A DNA stretch of 64,000 nucleotides from Arthrobacter sp. S41 (GTDB lineage Bacteria; Actinomycetota; Actinomycetes; Actinomycetales; Micrococcaceae): assembly GCF_004320535.1 (NCBI RefSeq), contig NZ_SIHY01000001.1, positions 2,401,109 to 2,465,108 of the forward strand. The letters are read 5' to 3'. The position numbers and the translations under genes were made by a program. How positions within the stretch are numbered: position 1 is the first letter of the stretch; every line of letters starts with the position of its first letter. Below the pieces are notes generated by a model. The model had not been told where the DNA came from, did not search any database, and was given only the letters and a program-made list of their open reading frames with translations. Below, one piece after another: positions 16,440 through 25,080 of this stretch.

Positions 16440-17756
16440 ATGGACCAGCAGGACAACTCAAGAAAAAGTCGGCAGAAGTTCGGTGCACGTCTGAGCAAGT
16501 CCGTAGCCATTGCCGCCGTTGCCGCTCTGGCGCTAACTGGTTGCGGTGGCAGCAGTGGTGCTGAAAGCGCGGACGGCAAGAAGATTCTCCGCTTTTCTTG
16601 GTGGGGATCCGATACGAGAGCCCAAGCCACGAACAAGATCATCGAAGCTTTCGAAGCAGAGAATCCCGATATTGATGTCCAGGGAGAATATTCGGACTGG
16701 AGCGGTTACTGGGACAAACTGGCTACCCAGGTTGCTTCCAACGATGCTCCTGACATCATCCAGATGGACGACAAGTATCTTCGCGAATACGCGGACCGCG
16801 GCGCTCTACTGGATCTGACCGGGGTTGATGTCTCCAAGTTTGAAGAGGTTTCCATTCAAAACGGAACCACTGACGATGGTCTGGTCGGCATTACTACCGG
16901 CATCAATTCCTTCACCCTGACGGCCAATCCTAAAGTTCTGAAAGAAGCTGGTCTAGAAATCCCCGACGATAAGACCTGGACCTGGGACGACTACCGGAAG
17001 ATCACCGAAACCGTCAGCGAGAAAGCAGAAGGAAAGTACGGCGCCGAAGCTCCCAACGAACCGGCTGGACTGCAGACCTGGCTGCGCCAAGACGGCAAGC
17101 ATCTCACCGGCTCTGACGGCAAGCTCGGATTCAGCGCAGAGGATCTCACAACTTACTTCCAGCACCATCGAGACCTGTTGGACGCCGGCTCTTACCCTAA
17201 AGCCTCGGTATTGGCAGAAAACCAGAATGCCGGGCCTGACCGCTCGATGACTGGTACCGGAACCGCAGCTTTTGGCATGTGGTGGAGCAACCAGCTAGGT
17301 GGCTTGTCGGCCGCGGTTGGCTCGGATCTTGTCCCGTTGCGTTTGCCTAGCAGCACGGGCAAAGCCGAAGACAACGGGCTCTGGTACAAATCATCGATGA
17401 TGATGTCAGGCTTCGCGCGCACCAAGCACCCGGAGGAGACCAAGAAGTTCATTGACTTTATGGTCAACTCGCAAGAAGCCGGTGCGCTTAATCAAATGGA
17501 CCGCGGATTGCCAGCGAATCTCGACGTTCGTAAAAAGGTAGTTGCCGATTTGGACTCAGTCGAAACGGCCTCCGCGAAGTTCGTCACGAGCCTAAAGCCA
17601 GAGCTGAAGGGTACAGAGTCGATTCCACCGATGGGCTTCAGTGCCGTTCAGGACATCCTCTATCGCTACGAGATGGAAGTGTTCTTCGAGCGACAGAGTG
17701 TTGCCGATGCAGCACAAAACGCATTCAAGGAAATCGAAACCGCAGTATCCCAGTAA
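16440..17756 (+). CDS. sugar ABC transporter solute-binding lipoprotein
   Basis: A 438-aa extracellular receptor of the CUT1 family (SBP type 1). The N-terminus has a basic region, a hydrophobic stretch and a lipobox ALTGC with the modified Cys at residue 35, so the mature protein is lipid-anchored. KILRFSWWGSDTRAQATNKIIEAFE and DAPDIIQMDDKYLREYADRGALLDL are typical of the sugar-binding family. ATG 16440 is preceded by AAGGAGGAG. It is monocistronic, ending at a perfect terminator, and carries the third LacI operator. It most likely delivers substrate to the permeases encoded at 4182-6081. Confidence 0.92.
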   Translation: MDQQDNSRKSRQKFGARLSKSVAIAAVAALALTGCGGSSGAESADGKKILRFSWWGSDTRAQATNKIIEAFEAENPDIDVQGEYSDWSGYWDKLATQVASNDAPDIIQMDDKYLREYADRGALLDLTGVDVSKFEEVSIQNGTTDDGLVGITTGINSFTLTANPKVLKEAGLEIPDDKTWTWDDYRKITETVSEKAEGKYGAEAPNEPAGLQTWLRQDGKHLTGSDGKLGFSAEDLTTYFQHHRDLLDAGSYPKASVLAENQNAGPDRSMTGTGTAAFGMWWSNQLGGLSAAVGSDLVPLRLPSSTGKAEDNGLWYKSSMMMSGFARTKHPEETKKFIDFMVNSQEAGALNQMDRGLPANLDVRKKVVADLDSVETASAKFVTSLKPELKGTESIPPMGFSAVQDILYRYEMEVFFERQSVADAAQNAFKEIETAVSQ

Positions 17757-17801
17757 TTAAACGACTAATGGGCCCCGAAAGAGGGCCCATTAGTCGTTTA
17801 A
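17757..17801. terminator. bidirectional terminator
   Basis: A perfect 19-bp inverted repeat, 17757-17775 with 17783-17801 (TTAAACGACTAATGGGCCC), and a 7-nt loop CGAAAGA. The A/T-rich outer arms supply the U-tract for both directions. It starts immediately after the solute-binding gene stop and ends one base before the stop of the convergent gene. Confidence 0.92.
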
Positions 17802-17802
17802 T

Positions 17803-18816
17803 CTATTGAAGATCCAGCGTTGCCAAAACGGCTGGAGCGTTTTCGCGCAACTTTTCATCGTCGGCATCCAGCAGTAGGCGTAGCCAGGTCTCGTGCTGAG
17901 ACAGCGGAGCAACCAGGCACGCTGGATCGATCAGATCGTAAAGCTCATCGGCAGTGCCATAGGCGGCAAACTGATCCAGGTAGGCGAACAAGGCCTGCAT
18001 GACCCGCTCATCACCCGTGTCACAATTCCACGCCTCGGTCATTGCTTCAAGCGCAGTCTTCAGCGAGGAGAATGGGTGGGCCCAGTGCGCTGATGACAAA
18101 TTCAAGATGCGACCGTGTTCCCCAGCTTCACCGGGAACTACTACCTGGGTCAGATCAAAGTTTCCGTGCTCAAGGCTCAGCGGTACCGGTCCCTCGTGGA
18201 GTGTGGCGCAGGCGCTGGTGAGCTGATCAATGTGTCCAGCCAAGCGATCCGCGTGGGCCCCATCAATGTGCAGTGGGTGATCTACTGGCAAGGAAACATG
18301 CATCATGAGCGCTTGTTCAAACTGCTCTGGCAGGAACTGAGGATCAACTACGGTCACACCGGAGTCAAAAAATTCGTCTTCGCGACCCATAAGGGCTACT
18401 TGGAAGGAACCCAAGGAGGACAAAGCCATCTCCCAGTGCTCCACCGAGTCACCCAGATCAGCAAGGCAGTGGCCAAAGTCGGGGCAGAGCATGTAGCCGG
18501 CGCTACGGTCAACGGCCAACGGCATCACCACGCGGTCGGGCAAAAACTGGCCGGCCGCCACGGTGATCGCTGGCTCAGCGGCCAGCCCGGGCGCGTTGGC
18601 GCTGAAAATCAGATCGGCGGCGTCGGTCTTCACCGAGGCCTGAATCTGGTGCAATTGGGCAGGCCAGAATTCCGGGGGAGCGGTGCGCTTAATCCCGTAG
18701 GACTCGCAGGCCGAGTCGATCCATGCGGCGGTCGACTCACGCCAGGTATCGCTGTTGAACAAATCTATCCACTGTGCCACGTTCTTATCGTAGTATGTCG
18801 ATGCAAACGCGTTCAC
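17803..18816 (-). CDS. aminoglycoside phosphotransferase-fold protein lacking catalytic residues
   Basis: A 337-aa protein whose layout resembles APH/choline-kinase-like proteins of actinobacteria: an N-lobe, a GYMLCPDFGHCLADLGD linker and a C-lobe with GPVPLSLEHGNFDLTQVV and ILNLSSAHWAHPFSSL. The Brenner motif HGDxxxxN reads EHGNFDLTQ, and the metal-binding Asp-Trp segment reads LNLSS. Both key Asp residues are replaced, so kinase activity is doubtful. The start is GTG 18816 with only a weak SD. It diverges from the HAD-GH65 gene with 56 bp between starts, which suggests shared regulation. Exact function unknown. Confidence 0.55.
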   Translation of the reverse strand: MNAFASTYYDKNVAQWIDLFNSDTWRESTAAWIDSACESYGIKRTAPPEFWPAQLHQIQASVKTDAADLIFSANAPGLAAEPAITVAAGQFLPDRVVMPLAVDRSAGYMLCPDFGHCLADLGDSVEHWEMALSSLGSFQVALMGREDEFFDSGVTVVDPQFLPEQFEQALMMHVSLPVDHPLHIDGAHADRLAGHIDQLTSACATLHEGPVPLSLEHGNFDLTQVVVPGEAGEHGRILNLSSAHWAHPFSSLKTALEAMTEAWNCDTGDERVMQALFAYLDQFAAYGTADELYDLIDPACLVAPLSQHETWLRLLLDADDEKLRENAPAVLATLDLQ

Positions 18817-18872
18817 TTGCTACCGTATGGACTACGGCTAGTAATTTGCTCCTCTTTCGAAGGATTTCGATC

Positions 18873-21800
18873 GTGAACGCTTATCGACCTGAGTACCGAC
18901 ACCGTGATTACAAAGCCGTCCTCTTTGATCTGGATGGTGTAATCACCCCGACGGCCTTGCTTCACCGCAAGGCGTGGCATGAACTTTTCACTGCCTTTTT
19001 TGACAAATTTCCGGGCGTGGCCAGCTACACCGACCAAGACTATTTCAGCTTGCTCGACGGACGCCCGCGCTATGACGCGGTCCAAGCCACCCTTGCTTCT
19101 CGCGGAATAGAACTGCCCTGGGGCACCGTGGATGATCCTGCCGGTCAAGATACGGTCTGCGCCTTGGGCAATATGAAAAACGACAAGTTCACCGAAGTGC
19201 TGGTGCGCGACGGTATCGAACCCTATGCAGGTTCCGTAGCCTTCTTACGCCAGGTGCTCGACGCCGGGCTAGATGTGGCCGTCGTGTCCTCTTCACGAAA
19301 TGCTCGGATGGTGCTTACCGCCGCGGGCCTTGATGAGCACTTCCCGTTGGTGATGGGCGGACAAGAAGCCGCAGCCCGCTCGTTGGCCGGCAAACCAGCT
19401 CCGGATACTTTCTTGGCTGCCGCCGCTGATTTAGGCTGGCGTCCCGAAGAGTGCGTGGTCATTGAAGATGCCACCAGTGGTGTGACCGCGGCACGCGCCG
19501 GAGGCTTTGGGGTCATCGGCGTAGCCCGTGAAGATAACGAAGAAGAGCTGCTCGCTGCCGGCGCGCACTTTGTGATTGAAGACCTCGCCGAGCTGACTAC
19601 CGAAGATTCGGCGCAAGCCTGGGATACCGATTCCTGGTCGCTGCTACGCGATGAGCAGCGCGACTCCGATGGGGCTCAGGACACCGTTTTCTCCCTAGGC
19701 AACGGATTCCTCGGTGCGCGTGCAGCCCAGCTGGGGCTGGGGGACCAATCCGGGGGCACGTTCATCAATGGACTGCATGAGGCATGGGAGATCCGGCACG
19801 CAGAAAGTGCCTTCGGCCTAGCCGAAACCGGGCAGACCATGATCAGCGCCCCGGACTTCAGGACTCTTCGCGTTTTTATTAACGATGAGGCCCTTGAAGT
19901 AGGGCGTACCGAAATGCTGAACGATGAGCTGCGCCTGGACTTCCGCGACGGCACCCTGTGCGCACGCACACTGTGGCGCACTGCAGAAGGTCACCGGGTG
20001 GCTGTGATGGCTCGCAGCATGATTTCCTTTACCGACAGGCACCTAGCCCTTCAGGATGTCCACGTACGCCTGCTTGATGCTCCAGCACGAGTACTGGTGC
20101 AGTCTTCGGTGATTGGTTATAGCTCCCAGCGGACCGTAGCCTCCCCTGAAGAGACCGATGCCTCCAAGGCTGGCGTGCCCGATCCGCGCAAGAGCGAGGA
20201 GGCTAGCGTCAACGCGCTACACCCGGCCGGACACTCGGTGCATGGCTCCAGGCTTGGAGTCTCATACCAGGTTCCTGGTTCCGGGATGTCGGTGGCGGCG
20301 GTCGTTGAGCACCAGGTGAGCACCACAGGCGGCGCAGAGCAAGAACTGCTCATCACCCGCAGCAGCGCCGACGAGCGTGCTGATGAGGTCATCAGCGCCC
20401 GTCTGGAAGCAGGACAAGGAATCCGCGTCTCGAAGTTTGCGGTGTACAACTGTTCGCGCCGCCACCCGGCACAAGAAATGTTGCTACGTTCGGATCGAGC
20501 CTTGGACCACCTGGTAGCCCAGGGCATGGACGAGCACCTACGCACCCAGCGTGCGTTTATGGCGGACTACTGGGAACGCAGTGATGTGCTGGTGGATTGT
20601 GATGACACCAGCATGCAGCGCAAGATCCGCTGGAACTTATTCCAGCTGGCGCAAGCTGCCGGGCGTGCTGACGGTTTGGGCATCAGCGCCAAGGGCGTGA
20701 GCGGTAACGGTTATTCCGGGCACTATTTCTGGGATACCGAAATCTATGTAATGCCGTTCTTGACCTACACCAACCAACAGTGGGCTCGTAATACACTGCG
20801 TGCCAGGGTCGCGATGATTCCGGCCGCCACACGCAGAGCCAGCATCATGAATGAAGCCGGTCTGCTCTTCCCATGGCGCACCATCAATGGTGAAGAGGCC
20901 AGTGCCTACTATCCTGCGGGCACCGCGCAGTATCACATCAATGCGGACGTCGTATATTCACTGAATCGCTATTTGAGCGTGATGGAGGACGACGAGTTCC
21001 TACTTGCCGGCGGCGCCGAGATCTTGGTCGGCACCGCTCGCATGTGGGCCTCACTTGGTTTCTGGCGTGGCCACGAAGGCAACGAACGATTCCACATCCA
21101 CGGTGTGACCGGCCCGGATGAGTACACCGCGGTAGTTAATAACAACCTGTACACCAATGTCATGGCCCGCTTTAACCTTCGCCGCAGCGCCCAGCTGCTG
21201 ACCGAGCTCTCCCAGCGACGTCCGGCGCACTACGCCAAGCTCGCTGAGCAATTGGGTCTAGAAGCGGACGAGATTAGCCTGTGGCTCAAGGCCGCGTATT
21301 GCATGCATATTCCGTATTCGGAATCGGTAGGCATTCACCCGCAGGACGAGCACTTCTTAAACCGTGAAGTGTGGGATCTGGAAAACACCGGCCCGGATAA
21401 GCGTCCACTATTGCTGCACTATCACCCGCTGGTGATCTACCGCTTCCAGGTAATCAAGCAGGCCGATGCGGTGTTGGCACTGTGGTTGCGTTCTAGTGAT
21501 TTCACCGCTGAGCAAAAGCTTGCCGACTTTAATTACTATGACCCACTGACTACCGGTGACTCCACGCTCTCGGCCACGGTGCAGTCGATTCTGGCTGCCG
21601 AGGTGGGTTACCGAGAACTGTCGTGGGAGTACTTTGAGCATGCACTGAATGTGGATCTTGAGAATCTGCACGGCAATACTGGAGACGGGGTGCACGTGGC
21701 CTCCACCGGTGGTGTGTGGTCCGCGCTGATTTATGGTTTTGCTGGACTTCGTGATGACGATGACCGGCTCTGCTTTGACCCGCGTCTGCCAGAAAGCTGG

Positions 21801-22061
21801 CGTTCAATCAGTTTCTCACTGGCTTGGCACGGCATGCGCATTGCGGTGCGCTTGGAAAGTGAATCTATCGAGTTCACGCTAGATGGGGCTCATTCACGTC
21901 CCATCTGGGTCCGCGGTCAGCAGATAGACCTGATTCCTGGCGAGTCGATCACCATTGCGCTAGCTGACCAAGGCCCGGTACGTCAGGGACGTCCGACCTT
22001 GGAAAAGGTACTTGAAGTCCAAAGCGAGGCCGGAGTCGATGTGCCACGCAAGGCTTGGTAG
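18873..22061 (+). CDS. fused HAD beta-phosphoglucomutase-like domain and GH65 glycoside phosphorylase
   Basis: A 1062-aa fusion. Residues about 15-240 are a beta-phosphoglucomutase-type HAD domain with AVLFDLDGVITP (D19, D21), SSSRNARMVL and VIEDATSGVTAARAGGFGVIGV. The rest is family GH65 (maltose, trehalose, kojibiose and related phosphorylases), with the catalytic acid E750 in GPDEYTAVVNNNLYTN. Together they would turn a disaccharide plus phosphate into glucose plus beta-glucose-1-phosphate, then glucose-6-phosphate. A longer frame to 18774 exists, but GTG 18873 has CGAAGGA eight bases upstream and begins the canonical HAD domain. Which alpha-linked disaccharide is used cannot be told. Confidence 0.9.
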   Translation: MNAYRPEYRHRDYKAVLFDLDGVITPTALLHRKAWHELFTAFFDKFPGVASYTDQDYFSLLDGRPRYDAVQATLASRGIELPWGTVDDPAGQDTVCALGNMKNDKFTEVLVRDGIEPYAGSVAFLRQVLDAGLDVAVVSSSRNARMVLTAAGLDEHFPLVMGGQEAAARSLAGKPAPDTFLAAAADLGWRPEECVVIEDATSGVTAARAGGFGVIGVAREDNEEELLAAGAHFVIEDLAELTTEDSAQAWDTDSWSLLRDEQRDSDGAQDTVFSLGNGFLGARAAQLGLGDQSGGTFINGLHEAWEIRHAESAFGLAETGQTMISAPDFRTLRVFINDEALEVGRTEMLNDELRLDFRDGTLCARTLWRTAEGHRVAVMARSMISFTDRHLALQDVHVRLLDAPARVLVQSSVIGYSSQRTVASPEETDASKAGVPDPRKSEEASVNALHPAGHSVHGSRLGVSYQVPGSGMSVAAVVEHQVSTTGGAEQELLITRSSADERADEVISARLEAGQGIRVSKFAVYNCSRRHPAQEMLLRSDRALDHLVAQGMDEHLRTQRAFMADYWERSDVLVDCDDTSMQRKIRWNLFQLAQAAGRADGLGISAKGVSGNGYSGHYFWDTEIYVMPFLTYTNQQWARNTLRARVAMIPAATRRASIMNEAGLLFPWRTINGEEASAYYPAGTAQYHINADVVYSLNRYLSVMEDDEFLLAGGAEILVGTARMWASLGFWRGHEGNERFHIHGVTGPDEYTAVVNNNLYTNVMARFNLRRSAQLLTELSQRRPAHYAKLAEQLGLEADEISLWLKAAYCMHIPYSESVGIHPQDEHFLNREVWDLENTGPDKRPLLLHYHPLVIYRFQVIKQADAVLALWLRSSDFTAEQKLADFNYYDPLTTGDSTLSATVQSILAAEVGYRELSWEYFEHALNVDLENLHGNTGDGVHVASTGGVWSALIYGFAGLRDDDDRLCFDPRLPESWRSISFSLAWHGMRIAVRLESESIEFTLDGAHSRPIWVRGQQIDLIPGESITIALADQGPVRQGRPTLEKVLEVQSEAGVDVPRKAW

Positions 22062-22077
22062 CACCTCTCTTTAGGTA

Positions 22078-22119
22078 AAAAAATGTGGCTAGAACCGTTA
22101 GGTTCTAGCCACATTTTTT
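22078..22119. terminator. bidirectional terminator
   Basis: A perfect 19-bp inverted repeat: AAAAAATGTGGCTAGAACC (22078-22096) and its complement (22101-22119) around a GTTA loop, with A-tract and T-tract on the outside. It ends the GH65 gene and the convergent MFS transporter gene. Confidence 0.93.
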
Positions 22120-22144
22120 GTACTCAGCTTTGAGCGTTGTTGTT

Positions 22145-23551
22145 TTACAGCTTCATGTCTTCCAGGGTGCGTCCCTTGGTTTCCTTGACCATGAAGATCA
22201 CGAAGATCAAGGAGAGCAAGGCAAAGACCGCGTAGATGCCGTAGGCCAGAGCCAGACCAGCATCGGCAAGTGCCGGGAAGGTGGTGGAAACGATGAAGTT
22301 GGCGATCCACTGTGCAGCAGCAGCCACACCCAGAGCCATTGCACGGATGGAGTTCGGGAAGATTTCCCCGAGCAATACCCATACGGCTGGACCCCAAGTG
22401 GCACCAAAGCCGACCACAAACAGGTTTGCCGAAACCAAGGCGATGATGCCCCAGCTACCTGGCAGGGACACTGCGCCGTCGATGGTGACCGACTGAGCGA
22501 AGGCAATAGCCATCATGCCCAATGACAGGGTCATGATTGCCGAACCAATAGTCAGCAACAGCTTGCGTCCTAGAACGTCGATCAGCAGCACTGCCACGAC
22601 GGTGGCCACCACGTTGGTGATCGAGGTGATCAGCGAAATCGTGAATGAATCCGATTCGGCGAAGCCTACGGACTTCCACAGCGTAGTGGAGTAGTAGAAG
22701 ATCACGTTGATACCAACAAACTGCTGGAAGACCGAGAGCAAGATGCCAACCCACACCAGTGGGTGGAAGCCAAAGCGGCCCAGCAGGTCGCTGAACTTCT
22801 GGCGACGCTCCACGTGCACGGTGGAACGGATCTCTTCGATCTTCTTTTCGGTTTCTACCCCTGGGTTCATGCCCATGTCGCGGGTCAGAACCGCAGCGGC
22901 CTCAACCAAGCGTCCACGCTCAACAAGGTAGCGAGGGGATTCTGGAAGTCGCAAAGCCAGCGCACCGTAGATCACCGCTGGGACTACCAGCGAGAGGTAC
23001 ATCCAGCGCCAAGCAGCCAGACCGAACCAGCCGGTAGCGTCTGCCGAGCCCATAACGAAGACCAGCAGGGCGCTGATCAGGAAGGCTACGAAGATGCCAA
23101 GCACGATGGCCATCTGCTGCATGGTGCCCAAGCGGCCACGGTGGGCTGCTGGGGAGATTTCGGCGATGTAGGCCGGAGCGATCACCGAAGCGAAGCCCAC
23201 GCCGATACCGCCGACGATGCGCCATACGATGAGGTCAGCTGCGCTGAAGCAGAGGCCACAGCCGATGGCTGAAATGATTAAAAGGACGGAGGCAAAGACC
23301 ATGGTGCGAACGCGGCCTACACGTTCGGAGACCACACCTGCAATCCATGCGCCTAGAGCTGCGCCGAGTAAGGCGCAGGAAACAGTGAAACCGATGGTTA
23401 CCGCGTTGAGCCCGAATTCGTGCTCGACAGCGTCCACGGTGCCGTTAACGATTGATGAGTCATATCCAAAAACGAACCCACCTAATGCCGCCCCAAGGGC
23501 GATGAAGATGAGTCGCGCGGAGAGTTTTCCGTCTGATGTTGTCGCAGTCAC
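22145..23551 (-). CDS. MFS sugar transporter, sugar porter family
   Basis: A 468-aa inner-membrane protein with about twelve helices of the MFS sugar porter family, expected to be a sugar:proton symporter. Signatures are GFVFGYDSSIVNGT in helix 1, GRVRTM after helix 2, PESPRYLVERGR after helix 6 and KETKGRTLEDM at the C-terminus. The start is GTG 23551. It converges on the GH65 phosphorylase gene, so a disaccharide or glucose role is possible, but no shared promoter or operator is visible. Confidence 0.9.
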   Translation of the reverse strand: MTATTSDGKLSARLIFIALGAALGGFVFGYDSSIVNGTVDAVEHEFGLNAVTIGFTVSCALLGAALGAWIAGVVSERVGRVRTMVFASVLLIISAIGCGLCFSAADLIVWRIVGGIGVGFASVIAPAYIAEISPAAHRGRLGTMQQMAIVLGIFVAFLISALLVFVMGSADATGWFGLAAWRWMYLSLVVPAVIYGALALRLPESPRYLVERGRLVEAAAVLTRDMGMNPGVETEKKIEEIRSTVHVERRQKFSDLLGRFGFHPLVWVGILLSVFQQFVGINVIFYYSTTLWKSVGFAESDSFTISLITSITNVVATVVAVLLIDVLGRKLLLTIGSAIMTLSLGMMAIAFAQSVTIDGAVSLPGSWGIIALVSANLFVVGFGATWGPAVWVLLGEIFPNSIRAMALGVAAAAQWIANFIVSTTFPALADAGLALAYGIYAVFALLSLIFVIFMVKETKGRTLEDMKL

Positions 23552-23712
23552 AATGAGCCATGCTATCTGATTTAGACGGGGTCAAAATCCGTAATTTTCA
23601 GTTTTTGATGGGATAACCATCACATTTTGGAAGGAGTCCTTACATGTGCCACTCAGAATTGACCTCCCCTACTCACCTCTCGTGCCTAACCAGTAGGGAG
23701 ATTGCAAAGAAA

Positions 23713-23754
23713 AGCCGGCCGGTGTCACGAGCAAACTCGCAACACCGGCCGGCT
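23713..23754 (-). terminator. terminator of the thi/permease operon
   Basis: AGCCGGCCGGTGT (23713-23725) pairs with ACACCGGCCGGCT (23742-23754), a 13-bp GC-rich stem. Reading leftward it is followed by TTTTCTTTG. It lies 20 bp beyond the stop of the NCS2 permease. Confidence 0.85.
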
Positions 23755-23773
23755 GAAAAATATTTTTAAACTC

Positions 23774-25051
23774 TCAGGATTCCTTCGAAGTGTCAGCGAG
23801 GTCATTGCCACGCAGCTTCGCCACCGTGCGCATCAAGTGGAAGACCACCAAGGTAGCGATGGAACCCAAGGCGATACCACCAAGCTGGAACTGTCCAAAG
23901 GCAATATCACTGGTCACAGCAATAGCGATGATCAGTCCGGTGCCAGCAGTCATCAGGTTGATCGGATTACCAAAATCAACCTTCGCCTCGATCCAAAGGC
24001 GCGCGCCAACAATACCGATCATGCCGTACAACACGATGCCCAAGCCGCCGATAACTCCGACCGGAATGGTGCCCACTAGTGCGCCAAACTTCGGCAGGAA
24101 GGCCAACGCCATGGCCACAATGGCCGCTACCCAGTAGGCGGCAGTGGAGTACACGCGAGATGCAGCCATTACGCCGATGTTCTCGGCATAGGTGGTGGTG
24201 GCAGAACCGCCACCGAGTCCGGCAACAACGCTGGCCGCACCATCAGCCATCAGTGCGCGACCGTTGAACTTCGAGAGATCTCGTCCGGTCATCACACCCA
24301 CGGTGCGTACGTGCCCGATGTTCTCGGCAATCAGCACAAAAACAGCCGGCAGGAACATCAATGCGGTATCAAGATGGAAAGTTGGGGTCGTGAACTGTGG
24401 CAGACCAACCCAGCTCGCCTCACCCACGGCACTGAAATCAACCTGGCCCTGGACCAATGCCAACAGGTAGCCAAGAACCAAACCAACCAGAATCGACAGG
24501 CGTCCAAGTAGACCCTTGAAGGCCACGGTAGCGAGTACCGTGAAAATCACCGTCAAGAATGTAGTCAGCGGGAAATCGGTCATCGGTGCCAAGGTAGCGC
24601 TGGCGAGGTTCAAGCCAATCAGCGCAACGATGGTGCCCATAACTACCGGTGGCATCAAAGCGTGGATCCACCCGGTACCAGTAGCCTGCACAATCAGGCC
24701 CACCACAAAGAGCAACGCGCCAGTCATGACGATGCCGCCAAGGGCACCAGCCATGCTGTGCGACTGGGTGGTGGAAATGACCGGAGCGATCATCGCGAAG
24801 GATGAGCCAAGGTAGCTAGGTACCTTGTTCTTGGTCATCAGCAAGAAGATGATGGTGGCCAAGCCGGTAAACAGCAAGGTAGTGGTGACCGGGAAGCCGG
24901 TGAGGGTTGGCACCAGAATGCTGGAGCCAAACATCGCCAGGATGTGCTGGGCACCAATGGAAATGGTTTGTGGCCAGTGCAACCGTTCTTCCGGGGCGAC
25001 AACTTCGCCCGGGTTGATGGTCTTTCCGTTGCCGTGAATGCTCCAGCTCAT
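23774..25051 (-). CDS. NCS2 (uracil/xanthine) family permease in the thiamin operon
   Basis: A 425-aa nucleobase transporter of the UraA type with about 14 membrane segments. IAENIGHVRTV and GGGSATTTYAENIGVM carry the two helix-8/10 Glu residues that bind uracil in UraA. By sequence alone it would be called uracil permease. It starts 29 bp after the thiD-tenA stop on the same strand, with GGAGG before the ATG and no terminator between, so it belongs to the TPP-riboswitch operon. That context suggests uptake of a pyrimidine precursor such as hydroxymethylpyrimidine. Family assignment is firm; the substrate is open. Confidence 0.85.
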   Translation of the reverse strand: MSWSIHGNGKTINPGEVVAPEERLHWPQTISIGAQHILAMFGSSILVPTLTGFPVTTTLLFTGLATIIFLLMTKNKVPSYLGSSFAMIAPVISTTQSHSMAGALGGIVMTGALLFVVGLIVQATGTGWIHALMPPVVMGTIVALIGLNLASATLAPMTDFPLTTFLTVIFTVLATVAFKGLLGRLSILVGLVLGYLLALVQGQVDFSAVGEASWVGLPQFTTPTFHLDTALMFLPAVFVLIAENIGHVRTVGVMTGRDLSKFNGRALMADGAASVVAGLGGGSATTTYAENIGVMAASRVYSTAAYWVAAIVAMALAFLPKFGALVGTIPVGVIGGLGIVLYGMIGIVGARLWIEAKVDFGNPINLMTAGTGLIIAIAVTSDIAFGQFQLGGIALGSIATLVVFHLMRTVAKLRGNDLADTSKES

Positions 25052-25080
25052 ACAATCCTCCAGATCGTGGCCCGCGCGTT

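Noticed and set aside
20117..20545. Open frames of 140 codons antisense to the GH65 gene
   Set aside because: Long antisense frames are expected opposite GC-rich coding DNA; no SD and no recognisable protein.
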